Shown: piece after piece, positions 1 to 13,388 of the stretch
Layout of the letters: each line of letters opens with the position of its first letter
Position numbering within the stretch: position 1 is the stretch's first letter
Source: Dryocosmus kuriphilus
Lineage: Eukaryota > Arthropoda > Insecta > Hymenoptera > Cynipidae
Direction: 5' to 3'
Length of the DNA stretch: 64,000 nucleotides
Assembly (NCBI GenBank): GCA_038277395.1
Contig: CM076196.1
Location: 33,026,548-33,090,547, forward strand
Notes under the pieces: generated by a model
What the model was told of the DNA's origin: nothing
Database searches by the model: none
The model's input: the letters and a program-made list of their open reading frames with translations, nothing else
Program-made: the position numbers and the translations under genes

Positions 1-2055
1 CTGTGATAAATGTAAAAAACGTGATTTTTATGGCGTTTTTTATGGTTTTCACCATGAAAATCGCCTAGTCGTCAATTCTCACTATCATATTCGTAATCAG
101 TGCCTCAAATTACATAAATATGAGAAGTTTTAAAAAAATTGGAAAAAAGCGTGACCGAACGCATTTCCTTAACTTCCTTCGCCTTTTTCTTGTTTTTCCA
201 ACGCAATCCTCTTTTTCTCGAAAAATAATGGTTTTAGGCCAAAAGTGTATTGAACAAGAAAGATGTATTTTTATACTAGCTAAAACTTCTGTTTAAGATA
301 TTTTTCTAAATTGTGCGTATTTACTGAGATAAACGCAAAAAACGTGATTTTTATGGTGTTTTTATAGTTTTCACCATGAAAATCGCTTTGCCGACAATTT
401 TTATTATCATATTCGTAATCAGCGCGTCAAATTATATAAATGTAAGAAGTTTTAACAAAATTGGAAAAAAGCGTTTCCTTAACTTTCTTCGTCTTTTTCT
501 TGTTTTTCCAACGCAATCCTCTTTTTATCGAAAAATAGTGGTTTTAGGCAAAAAGTGTATTCTACAAGAAAGATGTATTTTTATACTAGCTAAAACTTTT
601 GTTGAAAGCATTTTTCCAAATTATGCGTATTTACTGAGATAAACGCAAAAATCGTGATTTTTATGGAGTTTTCTATCGTTTTCACCATGAAAATCGCCTA
701 GTCGCCAATTTTTATTATCGTATTCGTAATCAGCACGTCAAATTACATAAATACAAAAAGTTTTAACAAAATTGGAAAAAAGCGTGACCGAACACATTTC
801 CTTAACTTTCTTCGTCTTTTTCTTGTTTTTCCAACGCAGTCCTCTTTTTCTCGAAAAATAATGGTTTTAGGCAAAAAGTGTATTCCACAAGAAAGATGTA
901 TTTTTATACTAGCTAAAACTTTTGTTTAAAATATTTTTCGAAATTGTGCGTAGTCACTGTGATAAATGCAAAAAACGTGATTTTTATGGCGTTTTTTATG
1001 GTTTTCACCATGAAAATCGCCTAGTCGTCAATTCTCACTATCATATTCGTAATCAGTGCCTCAAATTACATAAATATGAGAAGTTTTAAAAAAATTGGAA
1101 AAAAGCGTGACCGAACGCATTTCCTTAACTTCCTTCGTCTTTTTCTTGTTTTTCCAACGCAATCCTCTTTTTCTCGAAAAATAGTGGTTTTAGGCAAAAA
1201 GTGTATTCTACAAGAAAGATGTATTTTTATACTAGCTAAAACTTCTGTTTAAGATATTTTTCTAAATTGTGCGTATTTACTGAGATAAACGCAAAAAACG
1301 TGATTTTTATGGTGTTTTTATAGTTTTCACCATGAAAATCGCTTTGCCGACAATTTTTATTATCATATTCGTAATCAGCGCGTCAAATTACATAAATTTA
1401 AGAAGTTTTAACATAATTGGAAAAAAGCGTTTCCTTAACTTTCTTCGTCTTTTTCTTGTTTTTCAACGCAATCCTCTTTTTCTCGAAAAATAGTGGTTTC
1501 AGGCAAAAAGTGTATTCCATAAGAAAGATGTATTTTTATACTAGCTAAAATTTTTGTTTAAGACATTTTTCTAAATTGTGCGTAGTTACTGAGATAAATG
1601 CAAAAAACGTGATTTTTATGGTGTTTTTTATGGTTTTCACCATGAAAATCGCCTAGTCGTCAATTTTCACTATCATATTCGTAATCAGCGCGTAAAATTA
1701 CATAAATATGAGAAGTTTTAAAAAATTGGAAAACAGCGTGACCGAATGCATTTCCTTAACTTTCTTCGTCATTTTCTTGTTTTTCCAACGCAATTCTCTT
1801 TTTCTCGAAAAATAATAGTTGTAGGCGAAAAGTGTATTCTACAAGAAAGATGTATTTTTATACTAGCTAAAACTTATGTTTGAAATATTTTTCCAAATTA
1901 TGCGTATTTACTGAGATAAACGCAAAAATCGTGATTTTTATGGAGTTTTTTATGGTTTTCACCATGAAAATCGCTTAGTCGCCAATTTTCACTATCATAT
2001 TTGTAATCAGCGCAGCAAAATACATAAGTGCACGAAGTTTCAATAAAATCGGAAA
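1..2055. repeat. ~318-bp satellite array with three-monomer higher-order repeat
   Basis: The anchor string TTTTCACCATGAAAATCG recurs at 46, 368, 679, 1002, 1324, 1634 and 1956, so monomers are 310-323 bp. Copies three apart are most alike: 46 and 1002 share GCCTAGTCGTCAATTCTC, and 368 and 1324 share GCTTTGCCGAC. This gives a higher-order unit of 954-956 bp. Each monomer also has a conserved ACTAGCTAAAACTT box and an AAGAAAGATG box. Short frames inside are not genes. The array starts before the window and ends near 2055, against a foldback arm. A centromeric or pericentromeric satellite is possible but not shown. Confidence 0.9.
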
Positions 2056-3284
2056 ATTCAGCTATTCGGAACTGCATCCCAGCTTTATTAAACTTTTTAC
2101 ATTCTCATCAGAGAAGGTATTAGATTTATATAAAATTTGACTTTCGCGGATTTCATGAAATCTCCACGTTTTGAGACCCCCTGAGTCAGAAAAAATGGTT
2201 TTTACGACGGTGTCTGTCTGTCTGTTGTCGTCGTCGTTGTCATCGTTGTTGTTGTCGTTGGCGTTGTCGTCGTCTGTGGTTGCGATAACTTTCGAAGCAC
2301 TAATCGGATTGGAGAGCGCTTTGGCAAACTTCTTTAAGGGATAAAAAGAAAGGACGAGTTCGTTAACTAGCGGTTTTTGACCAAGGGTTATGGTTTTATC
2401 CATCAAAAACGGTTTTCATAAAATAAAAAAATCCATTTTCCGGCTAAAGTATGAGAGATACAAAAAAAATATAAGAAAGTGAAATTGTTTATCTCAAAAA
2501 GATCTACAAATTTTGTCTTAACCGTTTTTTGATAGAATGTACAGTTCTTGTTTTAATCAAGAAAACGCTATTAAAGTTTTAAAATTCTGGTTTCCCGCCA
2601 AAATATTCAAGATACAAAAAAATAGTAAGGAACAAAGTTGTTTAATTAAGATATATTTACAAATTCTGCTTAAACCATTTTTTGATAAAATGCACGGTTT
2701 TTGTTTTAATCGATGAAACGTAATTAAAAATTAAAAATTTCAACTTCTCCGCCAAACTATGCAAGACACGGAAAAATGATAAAAAACAAAGTTGTTCGCC
2801 TCAAAACGGTCTACAAATTTGCTCTCTATCATTTTCTTGAGGAGACGCGTAGTTTTTGAGTTATTCGTGAAATATGTTATGAAATATAAAGAAAACCACT
2901 TTTCAAAAAACTGTGCAAGATATGAGAAAATATTAACAAGAAGAATTGTTCACCGTGGAAAGAGCTACAAAATTTATTTATAAGACTCATCGTTTTACTT
3001 TTAAGAATCGAAATCCTGTATTGTGAAAATTTGGAACATCACAAAAAAACTTTACCAATCTACAATGTGTTTTAAAAAAATGTAATTATCGAGCGCGAAT
3101 CGCGAGTGTCATGATGAGAATGCATTCCAGGGGGATAGAGCCTTAAGTAAAACAGTTCCTTTGGAATTTTTAAGCTAAAGGTTTATACGATCCATAAACA
3201 CCCAGCGCGTAGCGCGAGGTGAAGAATGTATCGAGCGCGAAGCGCGCGATGAGAATGTGCCCGCGAAGCGAGCAGATTTTTTAG
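2056..3284 (-). mobile_element. Single arm of a foldback element
   Basis: This matches, in reverse orientation, the arm seen at 34756-35985 and in the palindrome 39729-42141. It holds the inner GACGAC/GTCGTC microsatellite block (2210-2275), then units of about 130-150 bp built on CCGTTTTTTGATA and ATCTACAAATTT, and a GC-rich outer end with GCGCGAAGCGCG-type inverted repeats (3085-3284). It ends in GCAGATTTTTTAG, the same terminus as the complete palindrome. Open frames here, including a GACGAC-encoded Asp/Asn run, are repeat artefacts. The opposite arm is missing; the 318-bp satellite begins where it would be. Confidence 0.8.
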
Positions 3285-4094
3285 TTTAAGTGATTTCTGG
3301 TTTAATAAATTTTTAGTGCAATCCAATGCCTGCCCTATATGGTTAAATAATCGAGGATAAACATTTGGTGAGAGAAACTGGTCGAACGCATCGCAAGTTA
3401 ATGTCCATTTAATTATTGATTTAAAAATAATCATAATTAGTTAATCTATCATTTAATCACTGTTGATGAAATCGGCCCTAAAACTAATGGTAGTAAACGA
3501 ACTATTAGCCATTAAATCGCACCCCAAGCAATAGCCATTAGTGGAATAACAACTTGTGAGAAACGATGTCAATGCCGCGATTTACTGTGCACGGTGAGTT
3601 ACGCAACTTAATTTACCTGACAAAACATTTCCGTCGATTTCTTTCTGAATAGTAAATCCATTCATTCACGCCTCTAATCTTCACTTCATGATTTTATCTT
3701 TTTAGTATATTTTATTTAACACTTTTACATCTGATAATTATTTACCGCACTGAGAAAAATGAATAGTTGGGGCTACTACTTTTTTATTAGTAAGGCATTC
3801 ATTGGTTCTTACAAGTATTCAGTTAGTAACGCCGACTAAGCAAATAGTCAACCTGTCTGTATGTCTGTAGTATTCGTGACTACTTTCAGTTAGTAGTGTT
3901 TTAGTAGGCAGAGTTACTAATAAATTAGTCATATCTACTACTCATTGATTTTTCTAACAATATAAAGTAGATGGCATAACTATTTTATTTGTTATTTTGG
4001 TTGGTACACTGAAAGTGCGACAAAGGTACCAACATACGAGCGGTAAAACGAGGGAGAAAGATTAAACATGGCCGTCATAACACACATTTTGGTT
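3285..4094. other. AT-rich spacer, nothing recognised
   Basis: No reading frame, tRNA, mobile-element end or clear tandem repeat was found. A loose run of TTAGTA/TACTAA words occurs at 3770-3960. Confidence 0.5.
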
Positions 4095-7000
4095 AGCCAT
4101 GTGTCGTTTCAGAAACTTATACTTTCTGAAACTTTCGGTGGAAAGTTTCAATGAAAAGTTTCAATGCCAGTGAAATTTATGAAACTTTATGACTTTTAGC
4201 TACATTTATGATAATTATAGATTGGAAAATGCCTCATTTACATTCGAAATAAGCCTTTCCATATTATAAACTACATCTTCCTTTCTAAAAACTGTCAAAC
4301 CTACTCAAATATTAAATAAACTGAGTCAGAACTAACATAACCTAACATAAATACGCGGCAAAGTTTGAAAGTTTGTTCATGATTTATAATAACTTAATTA
4401 AAACACTTTTAATCAATTTTGTTCATGAAACTTATTTATATTTTACACCTCATGTAATTTTTTTTCTGTTTACCATATCTTGTAATTAAAGCTGCTATCT
4501 TTGTTTGAAACCAGAAATTGACATAATTAATTAAATATTGATATCATCAGTTCAGCCAATCTCTAAGCAATTCTCTAGCGATAAATAAATTATTTGTTTA
4601 TGCAAATAAAATAATTGCTAAGTAATATTCGAGAAGCAATAAATAATTTTTTAATTTCGCTGCACCTGAATAAAAGTTTACAATTATTTTAATAAGTATA
4701 ATCAAGAAAATTAACGTTCGCTATTTTAAATGATTTTCAAGAGTTTAAAGAGACTTTAAAAACATTTCAAAGCGTTTTAAGAGATCTAAAAAGATTTTTT
4801 TTTAATTTCAAAGGATTTCAAGCGATTTCAAGCGTTTTTAAGGAGTTCTAGGGGATTTATAAGAAAATTTGAATTGAAAGTATTTCAAAAGATTTAAAAT
4901 AATTTTTAAGAGAATGTTACAAAATTTAAAGAATATAAATGTAAATAGGTATTTAAAAATCTATTAACATACTTTTTAGTTTCGGCTTAAGGCGATATGA
5001 AGGTACCACATCAGACGCCCAGGCCAACCTTGTAATTCTTCAAATTCATTCGAAATGACATGGAATGTCTTGAAAATACTGAATTTTTTTTAGTTCTTTA
5101 AAAACCATTGAAGTTCCTTAAAATCATTATAGATCCTTTTAAATATTTACGCTTTCTTTATACCCCTCTAAAATCCCTAGAAAATCCTTTAAATCGCTTT
5201 AAATCGATTGAAATCTTTTCAAACTTTTAAAAATGGTTTGAGATCTATCATTGAAATATTTTTAAAATCACTTTAAGTTCTTTAAAATCATTAAAAATTC
5301 CTTGAATTTCCTTGGAATATTTCGTAATGCTTTAGAATCTCTAAAAGGTTCCCAAAAATCATATGAAATCTCTTAAAATTCTTTAAAGTTTCTTTGAAAT
5401 CCCTTAAAATTCTTTAAGTTCATTCAAAACTACCTAAATCTCTTTAAAATTCTGAAACTCATTTAAAACTTAGAAAATTTTCAAAAATCATTAGAAATAT
5501 TTTTAAAAAAGGATTAAAGTTTTTGAAAATCCTTTATTATCCTCTGAAACTCCTAAAAATCATTTTAAATCCTTTTAAAATTTTATTAACATACTTTGAG
5601 ATGTTTTTGAAATCACTTTATATTCTTAAGAATCCTTAAAAATCTCTTGAACACTTTAAAAATATTTTTTATTCCTTAAAATATCTAAAAACTTCCTAAG
5701 AATCACTTAAAATCTCTTGATATTATTTTAAGTTTCTTTGAAATATCTTGAAATTTTTCCAATGCATACAAAATGGCTTGAAATCCCTTAAAATTGCTTT
5801 GAAGTAGTCTATTTATTTTCTATTTTATAAAATCTCTTAAGGTTCTTTAAAATCACTAAAAATATTTTGAAATTTTCGAAAATATTTTTAAAATCCCTTT
5901 AAATTCTTTTAAATCTCTTGAAATACTTTAAAATATTACAAAATCCTTTAAAATCTCTTGAAATTCCTTAAACAAAGAAATTCCTTAAATGTCTTCGAAT
6001 GTATAAAAATTATTCGAAATTTAATAAAATTTTATTAAATATTTTAGAAATCACTTCAACATCTTTAAAATGTTTTAAAATCACTTAAATTTATTTAAAA
6101 TACTTTGATATACCTTAAAATCTCTTAAGAAATCAAAAATTCACTGAAAATCTTCTAAGAATTAGTAAAAATATTTTTAAATCTATTGAGATATTTTGAG
6201 ATCTGCTTGAAATCGCTTTATATTCTTTAAAATTCAAAAATAACTTTTAAATACTTTACAATATTTCCAAATCCCTTAAGAAATTTTAAAATATTCGTAA
6301 AAAAAATTATGAAAAATCATTATTACTTTAAAATCTTTTTAAATTTCCTCGAAATTCTTCAAGATCATTTTAATTCCTTAAAATATTACACGATCCTTTA
6401 GAATCTCTTGAAAAAAAATTTAAAATCAATTGAAGTCGCTTAAAATCCTTCCAAATTTTGAAAAATATTTTAAAATGTTTTTATGTAGTTTGAAATTTTG
6501 TAAAAATCATTCCAAATTCTTTTAAATACTTTAAAATATTTTTAAATTACTTAAAATCGTTCTAAATTATTTAAAATCCTTTTAAATTTTTAATATCGTT
6601 TAAAATCCTTTGAAATTTTTTAAAAATCATTTCTTAAAATCTTTCGGAATTGATTAAAATATTTGAAAATGATTAAAAAATTTTTGAATCTTTTTTAAAG
6701 TGCTAGATTGTTTAAGATCCTTCAGAATGCTTCGAAAATCCTTTAAAATCCTTCGAAATTTCTTCTAATCACCTGAAATTGTCAGAAATTTCTTAAAATC
6801 ATTTGAAGACGCTTGAAATCTTTCGAAATTTATTGAAATATTTTTAAATGCATTGAGATATATTAAAATGCATTGAAATATTTCGAAAATTTTTTCAAAT
6901 CATTCTAAGTTATATAAAACCCTTTGAAATTTTTTAAAATTACTTGAAATTGTTTGAAATCCTTTTAAGTTTTTAACAATGATTCGAAATTTAATAAAAT

Positions 7001-9317
7001 ACTATTAAATATTTGAAAAATCACTTCAACATCTTTAAAATGTTTTAACATCACTTAAATTTATTTAAAATACTTTGATATACCTTAAAATCTCTTAAGA
7101 AATCAAAAATTCACTGAAAATCTTCTCAAAATTAGTAAAAATGTTTTTAAATCTATTGAGATATTTTGAGATCTGCTTAAAATTGCTTTATATTCTTTAA
7201 AATTCAAAAACAACTTTTAAATACTTTACAATATTTCCAAATCCCTTAAGAAATTTAAAAATATTCGTAAAAATTTTTTGAAGAACCATTATTACTTTGA
7301 CATCTTTTTAAATTTTCTCGAAATTCTTCAAGATCATTTGAATTCCTTAAAATATTACACGATCCTTTAGAATCTCTTGAAAAAATTTAAAATCAATTGA
7401 ATTCGCTTAAGATCCTTCCAAATTTTTAAAAATATATTTAAATGTTTTTATGTATTTTGAAATTTTGTAAAAATCATTCCAAATTCTTTTAAATACTTTA
7501 AAATATTTTTAAATTACTTAGAATCGTTATAACTTATTTTAAATCCTTTTAAATTTTTAATATCGTTTAAAATCCTTTGACATTTTTAAAAAATCATGTC
7601 TTAAAATCTTTCACAACTGATTAAAATACTTGAAAATTATTTTTAAAAATTTTCCGTTTTCTTTTAAATCACTCTAAATTGTTTAAGATCCTTCAAAATC
7701 CTTAAAAAATCCTTTAAAATCCTTCGAAATTTCTTCAAATCACTTGAAATTGTCAGAAATTTCTTAAAATCATTTGAAGTCGCTTGAAATCTTTCGAAAT
7801 TTATTGAAATATTTTTAAATGCATTGAAATACTTTAAAATGCATTGAAATATTTTAAAATGCATTGAAATATTTCGAAAATTTTTTCAAATCACTCTGAA
7901 TTATATAAAACCCTTTGAAATTTTTTTAAATAACTTGAAATGGTTTGAAATCCCTTAAAATTGCTTTGAAGTAGTCTATTTATTTTTTTATAAAATCTCT
8001 TAAAGTTCTTTAAAATCACTGAGAATATTTTGAAGTTTTCGAAGATATTTTTAGAATTCCTTTAAGTTCTTTTAAATCTCTTGAAATACTTAAAAATATT
8101 ACAAAATCCTTTAAAATCTCTTGAAATTCCTTAAACTCTTTCTAAGTCGCTTAAAATCCATTGAAACTTTTTAAAATATTTAAAATATTTTTAAGATCAC
8201 TCGAAATTCTTTAGAATCTTTCAAAGTTCTTGGAAATATCTTAAAATCACTATAAATTGTTCGAAATGCCTTCGAATGTATAAAAATTATGCGAAATTTA
8301 ATAAAATTTTATTAAATATTTTAGAAATCACTTCAACATCTTTAGAATGTTTTAAAATCACTTAAATTTATTTAAAATACTTTGATATACCTTAAAATCT
8401 CTTAAGAAATCAAAAAGTCACTGAAAATGTTCTAAGAATTAGTAAAAATATTTTTAAATCTATTGAGATATTTTGAGAACTGCTTAAAATCGCTTTATAT
8501 TCTTTAAAATTCAAAAAAAACTTTTACATACTTTACAGTATTTCCAAATCCCTTAAGAAATTTTAAAATATTCGTAAAAAAAATTTTGAAAAACCATTAT
8601 TACTTTTAAATCTTTTTAAATTTCCTCGAAATTCTTCAAGATCATTTTAATTCCTTAAAATATTACACGATCCTTTAAAATCTCTTGAAAAATTTTTAAA
8701 TGAATTGAAGTCGCTTAAAATCCTTCCAAATTTTTAAAAATATTTTTAAATGTTTTTATTTATTTTGAAATTTTGTAAAAATCATTCCAAATTCTTTTAA
8801 ATACTTTAAAATATTTTTAAATTACTTAAAATCGTTCTAAGTTATTTTAAATCCTTTAAAATTTTTAATATCGTTTAAAATCCTTTGACATTTTTTAAAA
8901 ATCATTTCTTAAATTCTTTCGAAACTGATTAAAATATTTGAAAATTATTTTTAAAAATTTCCATTTTCTTTTAAATCACTCTAAATTGTTTAAGATCCTT
9001 CAGAATCCTTCGAAAATCCTTTAAAATCCTTCGAAATTTCTTCAAATCACTTGAAATTGTCAGAAATTTCTTAAAATCATTTGAAGTCGCTTGTAATCTT
9101 TCGAAATTTATTGAAATATTTTTAAATGCATTGAAATACTTTAAAATGCATTGAAATATTTTAAAATGCATTGAAATATTTCGAAAAATTTTTCAAATCA
9201 CTTTAAATTATATAAAACCCTTTGAAATTTTTTTTAAATAACTTGAAATTATTTGAAATCCTTTTAAGTTTTTAACAATGATTTGAAATTTTATAAAATA
9301 CTTTAATATATAATTTA
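4095..9317 (-). mobile_element. Truncated inverted copy of the A-tract-filled element at 13389-17812
   Basis: The left end (AGCCATGTGTCGTTTCAG) matches the right terminus of the element at 13389-17812 in inverse orientation. The next 650 bp (4100-4740) are nearly collinear with 17160-17800, including the AACATAACCTAACATAAATACGCGGC stretch given here in part as CTAACATAAATACGCGGC. The interior is the A-tract array. Similarity stops at ~9317 (AATATATAAT), where unrelated PLE sequence begins, so the second terminus is lost. No transposase is encoded, so the element is non-autonomous. The superfamily is unknown. Confidence 0.8.
4740..9310. repeat. Decamer-phased A-tract array with ~965-bp tandem blocks
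   Basis: This is a degenerate decamer repeat of the type CCTTGAAATC, in which the AAAT core recurs every ~10 bp. From 8971 to 9190 the tracts stay in 10-bp register for about 22 consecutive decamers. Overlying it are blocks of ~968 bp: the phrase TCTATTGAGATATTTTGAGA occurs at about 6180, 7150 and 8459, the last interval being ~340 bp longer. The two 66-codon frames near 7664 and 8971 are the same repeat unit, not genes. Confidence 0.85.
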
Positions 9318-9446
9318 ACGTGTTCATTTTTTAGACCATTTGGATATAATGTTGTTAAAGGTTTTGGCCTTAGGTCTGAGAATTTAATAAGTATATAAAT
9401 AAAGGTATTTTTATTATATATATATGATGATACATTCGATACATTC

Positions 9447-9482
9447 AATGCATTTCGCCACGATATCGTGGCCTCTTCAGGA
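9447..9482 (-). ncRNA. Hammerhead ribozyme motif of PLE-1
   Basis: On the minus strand CTGAAGA (9474-9480) is followed by the stem-II palindrome GGCCACGATATCGTGGC, then GAAA. The next bases, ATGCAT (counting the last A of GAAA), form a self-complementary stem III, then U17 and the start of a short stem I (UC before the core pairs with GA after it). This fits the CUGANGA...GAAA consensus and the known presence of hammerheads in Penelope-like terminal repeats. Confidence 0.8.
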
Positions 9483-9857
9483 CTGTAAAAAATATGGCTT
9501 TTTAAAAAAAAACAGGATCGTTGGAGACTTTTTTACAATTTAAGAAGGTTATATGTTGTAGGCTTACCATTAAATGTTTTTCAATAAGAAATATTTAAGA
9601 AATTTGTAGAGTGCACAAAGGTTATGTTTTCATTTTTTTTAAATGTAGAAGTGATACTGGTTTTTTAATAAAGAAATTTTTAGTTATGTGTTGTTGAAAT
9701 CATTTTTGAGAATTTTTTACTTGTTAGAATGTTCATTTTTGAAAAAAATTTTTATTATTAACAGAAAAAATTGAAAAAAGGTGGAGAGACCACATGTTTG
9801 TGGTCTACTCCAATATTGGAGGTTAAGCACTAGGTATTAAGAGTCTAAAGTCTAAAC

Positions 9858-10306
9858 CAAATCATGAAAGGATTCAATGACGTCATGGTAGATACAGGAC
9901 AAGTTTTCAGTATCGGATCTAAAGTTAACGGAATCTTTGTTTTTTATAATATTAATCATTTCTAAGATATTTCTTTTTTGAAAATTATTTTCTAAGCCTA
10001 GGATTTTAACATTTTTAGAATCGTAGTGAAATTTGTGATCGAAATCTGTAGTGTGTTTACATAATGCTGTATTGATTTTTTTGTTATTTTTGCTATTTCG
10101 ATGTTCTGAAATTCTTACCTTGAGTGGTCGTTTTGTTTGACCAATGTAGATCTGATTACAATTTTTACATGGTATACTATAAATGAGATTTGTTTTTTCA
10201 TATTTTGGAATACGGTCTTTGATAGATGGTATTGGAATGTTAGAAAGTTTATTTTTGATTGAGAAAATTAAAGTGATATTTAATTTTTTACATATTCTTA
10301 TAAGTG
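9858..10306 (-). pseudogene. PLE-1 fragment: C-terminal GIY-YIG endonuclease
   Basis: The minus-strand frame reads ...IPCKNCNQIYIGQTKR..., the diagnostic start of a PLE GIY-YIG domain. It continues through an EHRNSKNN region and a KRNILEM motif to a stop near 9858, about 150 residues in all. The reverse transcriptase upstream is absent, so the copy is 5'-truncated near 10310. Its 3' UTR (9320-9857) holds the hammerhead and abuts the truncated A-tract element at 9317. The reading frame is unbroken over this piece, but it cannot make a functional element. Assignment rests on the family motif, not on a search. Confidence 0.85.
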
Positions 10307-10309
10307 GTT

Positions 10310-12053
10310 AAAAAAAAAGAATTTATTTTGTCAAAGTATAAATTTTTTTTTTTTAATTAACAAGATATTTTTTTCTGTGTACACGTCATATTTTAATCCT
10401 GCTTGATACTTTAACAACCGTTATGTAATCTGATGATTTAATTTCAAATAAGTTGTAAAAAAAATTTTTTTAATCACAAGAAAGTATAATTTTTTCATAA
10501 TTAGGATTACTGAACAATAAACATGTATATTCAATATACTAAAAGTATAATAAATTTACTATACGTTATATGTATATTGCTTCCATTAAATTTATAGTAA
10601 AACCTCTATAGTAATTTCTAAGAGTGTGGGCATGGAGTTTCCCATGTAGAATATTTTTAATTCATATTTTAGATATACATTGAAAGACTTTTCTTTTAGT
10701 TTTATTGAACTTTCACAACTGACAGTTTTCATTTAAAGAACAATGGTCTCTTGAATGTAGAACTGTACACGTTAAAGCGCAATTAACGCACTAAGAGGAA
10801 TCACAATTTAATAGCACACGTTCTTTTGAAGAATACAAGAAAAGCTTATTCTTACTAAAAAACTCGATTAATTAAAATTCTTTCAAAAGTAATCTCATCT
10901 ATGCTTGAATTCAATTTAAAAAATTTCTTTTTTAAAATTAGTTGAACTCCTTTAAAAGATTTTGAATTGCCTTAAAATCGGTTTAAATCACTTGAAATAC
11001 TTTGAAATCCCTTGAAGTTCCTTAGAATCACTTGAAATCTTTATTTTTCAAAATATTTTTAAATCTCCTAAAATAACTGGAAGTCTTTAATTTTTACTCG
11101 CTTGACATCTGTTGCAATTTGTAAAAATCTTTTAAAATCTATTAGGACACTTTGAGACTGATTTAAGCCTTCAGATTATTTTAAATCATTTTGCGCACCT
11201 TGAAATCTCTTGAAAATCAACTCTTTTGAATTCTTTTAAAATCCTTTAAAATGAAATGAAAGCATGAAAGAATTTTGAGTTTTCGCGCACTCTGTTACAC
11301 CGGCATGTATATTAAATCTGCTATACGTGCAGTATATTAAATTTCATGCTGATTTTTCTAACAGTGAGTACTTTAAGTATTGAAATTTGTCATGATTGAG
11401 ACAATTTCCTTACTTCTTAACCAATATATGTTATTAAATAATCGAAGCATGCTTTTCCAGATTCGGAAAAGCTGGCTCGCATCTTTCAAGAAAATATCTA
11501 CACTTGTACGAATCATTAAGTTCGCTGCGGAAAAATAAGTATTTCCGGTCTGCTGTGCGGACGACGCACGTACCGAGAATCGTTTTAATGTACCGCAATA
11601 ATTATACGGATTTAATCAAATTTCATCTCCTTCGGAGGTACAAAACTTTCCGTCTCGATCATTTGAAATTTGCATGCTCGCAGTTATACATTCAGCTGCT
11701 TTAATTTACTGATGTCACGAAAAAGTTTCAAACTTCCTGGATCAAGATTATTTCTCGAGTAAAGAAAAAAGTAGTGTCCATGACACTGACTAATAATCTC
11801 GTCTTGATGTTATCTCATTTCAGTTTCAAAGGTAATTGGAAATAGAAAACCTGAATTGAAATCTATATTAGTAATCTCCAGGATAAATGATTAAGTGCAA
11901 TTTCAAAAGAGTTTCGAGACAAAAGATGGCATTTTATAAAAGCATTGAAAGAGAAAAGAGTATTTAATTTTCTTGATATTCCGAAGTATTCCCAAATACT
12001 CTTGAGCATTCTCAAATAATCCAAGTATTCCTTGTATTCAAATATATTCCCAA
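10310..12053. other. AT-rich spacer with a short A-tract block
   Basis: No gene recognised. A ~350-bp block at 10915-11260 has the same TTGAAATC decamer texture as 4740-9310. The less AT-biased piece at 11470-11710 contains a 66-codon frame without recognisable motifs; I do not call it a gene. Confidence 0.5.
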
Positions 12054-12387
12054 GTATTCACCAGGGCCGGCGGAGATAGTGTGGAATGAAAGAGTACTCC
12101 ACACCTGGGAAAATCCCAGGTATGGAATTCCACACCTTGGAATTTAGAAGGCATTTTTATATTTTCCAGCCTTTTGTCAGAATCTTATTAATTTCTATTC
12201 ATTTTCATATTTAGAATTAAAACATTAAATAGAAATGGAGACATTGCGACCATTTTATTGGCGAACAGCGCCGCCTGGCGAATATTTAACATCGCGAATT
12301 TCCAATTTCGTTTGTTTCTCGTCTACGTTCACATCTATGCACGGCCAACGGCCATATTTTGACATCAAAAAATCAGTATCATCAAAA

Positions 12388-13089
12388 ATATTGTCGATTC
12401 AGTGATTCTACTCTCAGATAAAAAATTTCATAAAGAGAATTTAATTCTTGTTAAAAAAATCCTATCGTACAACAATTATCCAGAACTTTTTGTTAATAAA
12501 CACATTAAATCAAGATTATTTCAAATCAACAATAGAATTTCAAACACTCAAAATACAAACCTTAATGAATATCAAATTATTGAACCAAAAAGAACCATTA
12601 TTTCTTTTAATTTTTACCCTGACATTTCCCTTGCGATCCGCAGACTTTTTTCAAACTTTAATATCTCCACAATTTTTAGAATCGACAATAAATTTGACTC
12701 TTTCATTAAATTACATAAAGATCTTTACAATAAGTTAGAAAATTGTAATGTTATTTACAAATTAAATTGTTTTTGCGGTCATTCATACATCGGCCAAACT
12801 AAAAGACCACTTAAAACCAGGATGAATGAACATCTTAGAAATATAAATCATTGTGTCAAAAATCATAGGTAGAGAAATCGCCAGACATATTCATTCATGT
12901 CATAATGGCGACCAAACTGCTATTAATTGGGATAACATTGAAATTTTACATAAAGAACAAAATTACTATAAACGATCCTTTATGGAGATGGTTTCTATTA
13001 AAAAAGAAGGAGATAAGGCTTTGAATAAAATTACCGATTTAAAATTCTTTAATTCTGCGTACAATACGATTCTACACAATATCATTTAA
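12388..13089 (+). pseudogene. PLE-2 RT/endonuclease C-terminal part, frameshifted
   Basis: Residues equivalent to the end of the RT and the linker (LLSDKKFHKENL..., FNFYPDIS) are followed by the GIY-YIG start SYIGQTKR (about 12785-12806) and EHLRN. The frame then shifts near 12865, within a CAAAAATCATAGG stretch. The second frame carries HIHSCHNGD, WDNIEILHKEQNYYKR and the C terminus, stopping at 13089. Palm motifs A-C are missing. The same order of motifs is seen in the copies at 22885-23343 and 49170-49812, so this is one PLE family. Confidence 0.88.
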
Positions 13090-13388
13090 TTCTAAATTCT
13101 CCGATTTCTATTTTCATATTTCCTTCCTTAAATTTTTCCCCTCTCTTCTTTCCTTTTCTTACCTAATACTTCTCATTCCCTTTCCTTTCTCCCTTCCACT
13201 TTTATAACCTTTCTTCAAGCTTCCATTTTCCTCAGTACATGTACCAAAATGAAATTTTTAACCAACATGCCGACTCGAAGTTTTTAATCAATAAAAGACT
13301 GTTTTATTTTTAATATTCTTACAAACATGGGTCTTATCTTAAATTGTTTCCAAGGTAAATCTCTTTAATATTTCCCATTATCATAATT

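Noticed and set aside
2062..2406. 114-codon frame with a long Asp/Asn stretch; similar frames at 35662-36012, 36890-37183 and 40612-40971
   Set aside because: The low-complexity part is the GACGAC/GACAAC microsatellite of the foldback arm, and mirror frames occur on both strands of the palindrome. Repeat artefact, not a gene.
7664..9171. Two near-identical 66-codon frames (7664-7864 and 8971-9171)
   Set aside because: They are translations of the decamer array and repeat because the block is tandem.
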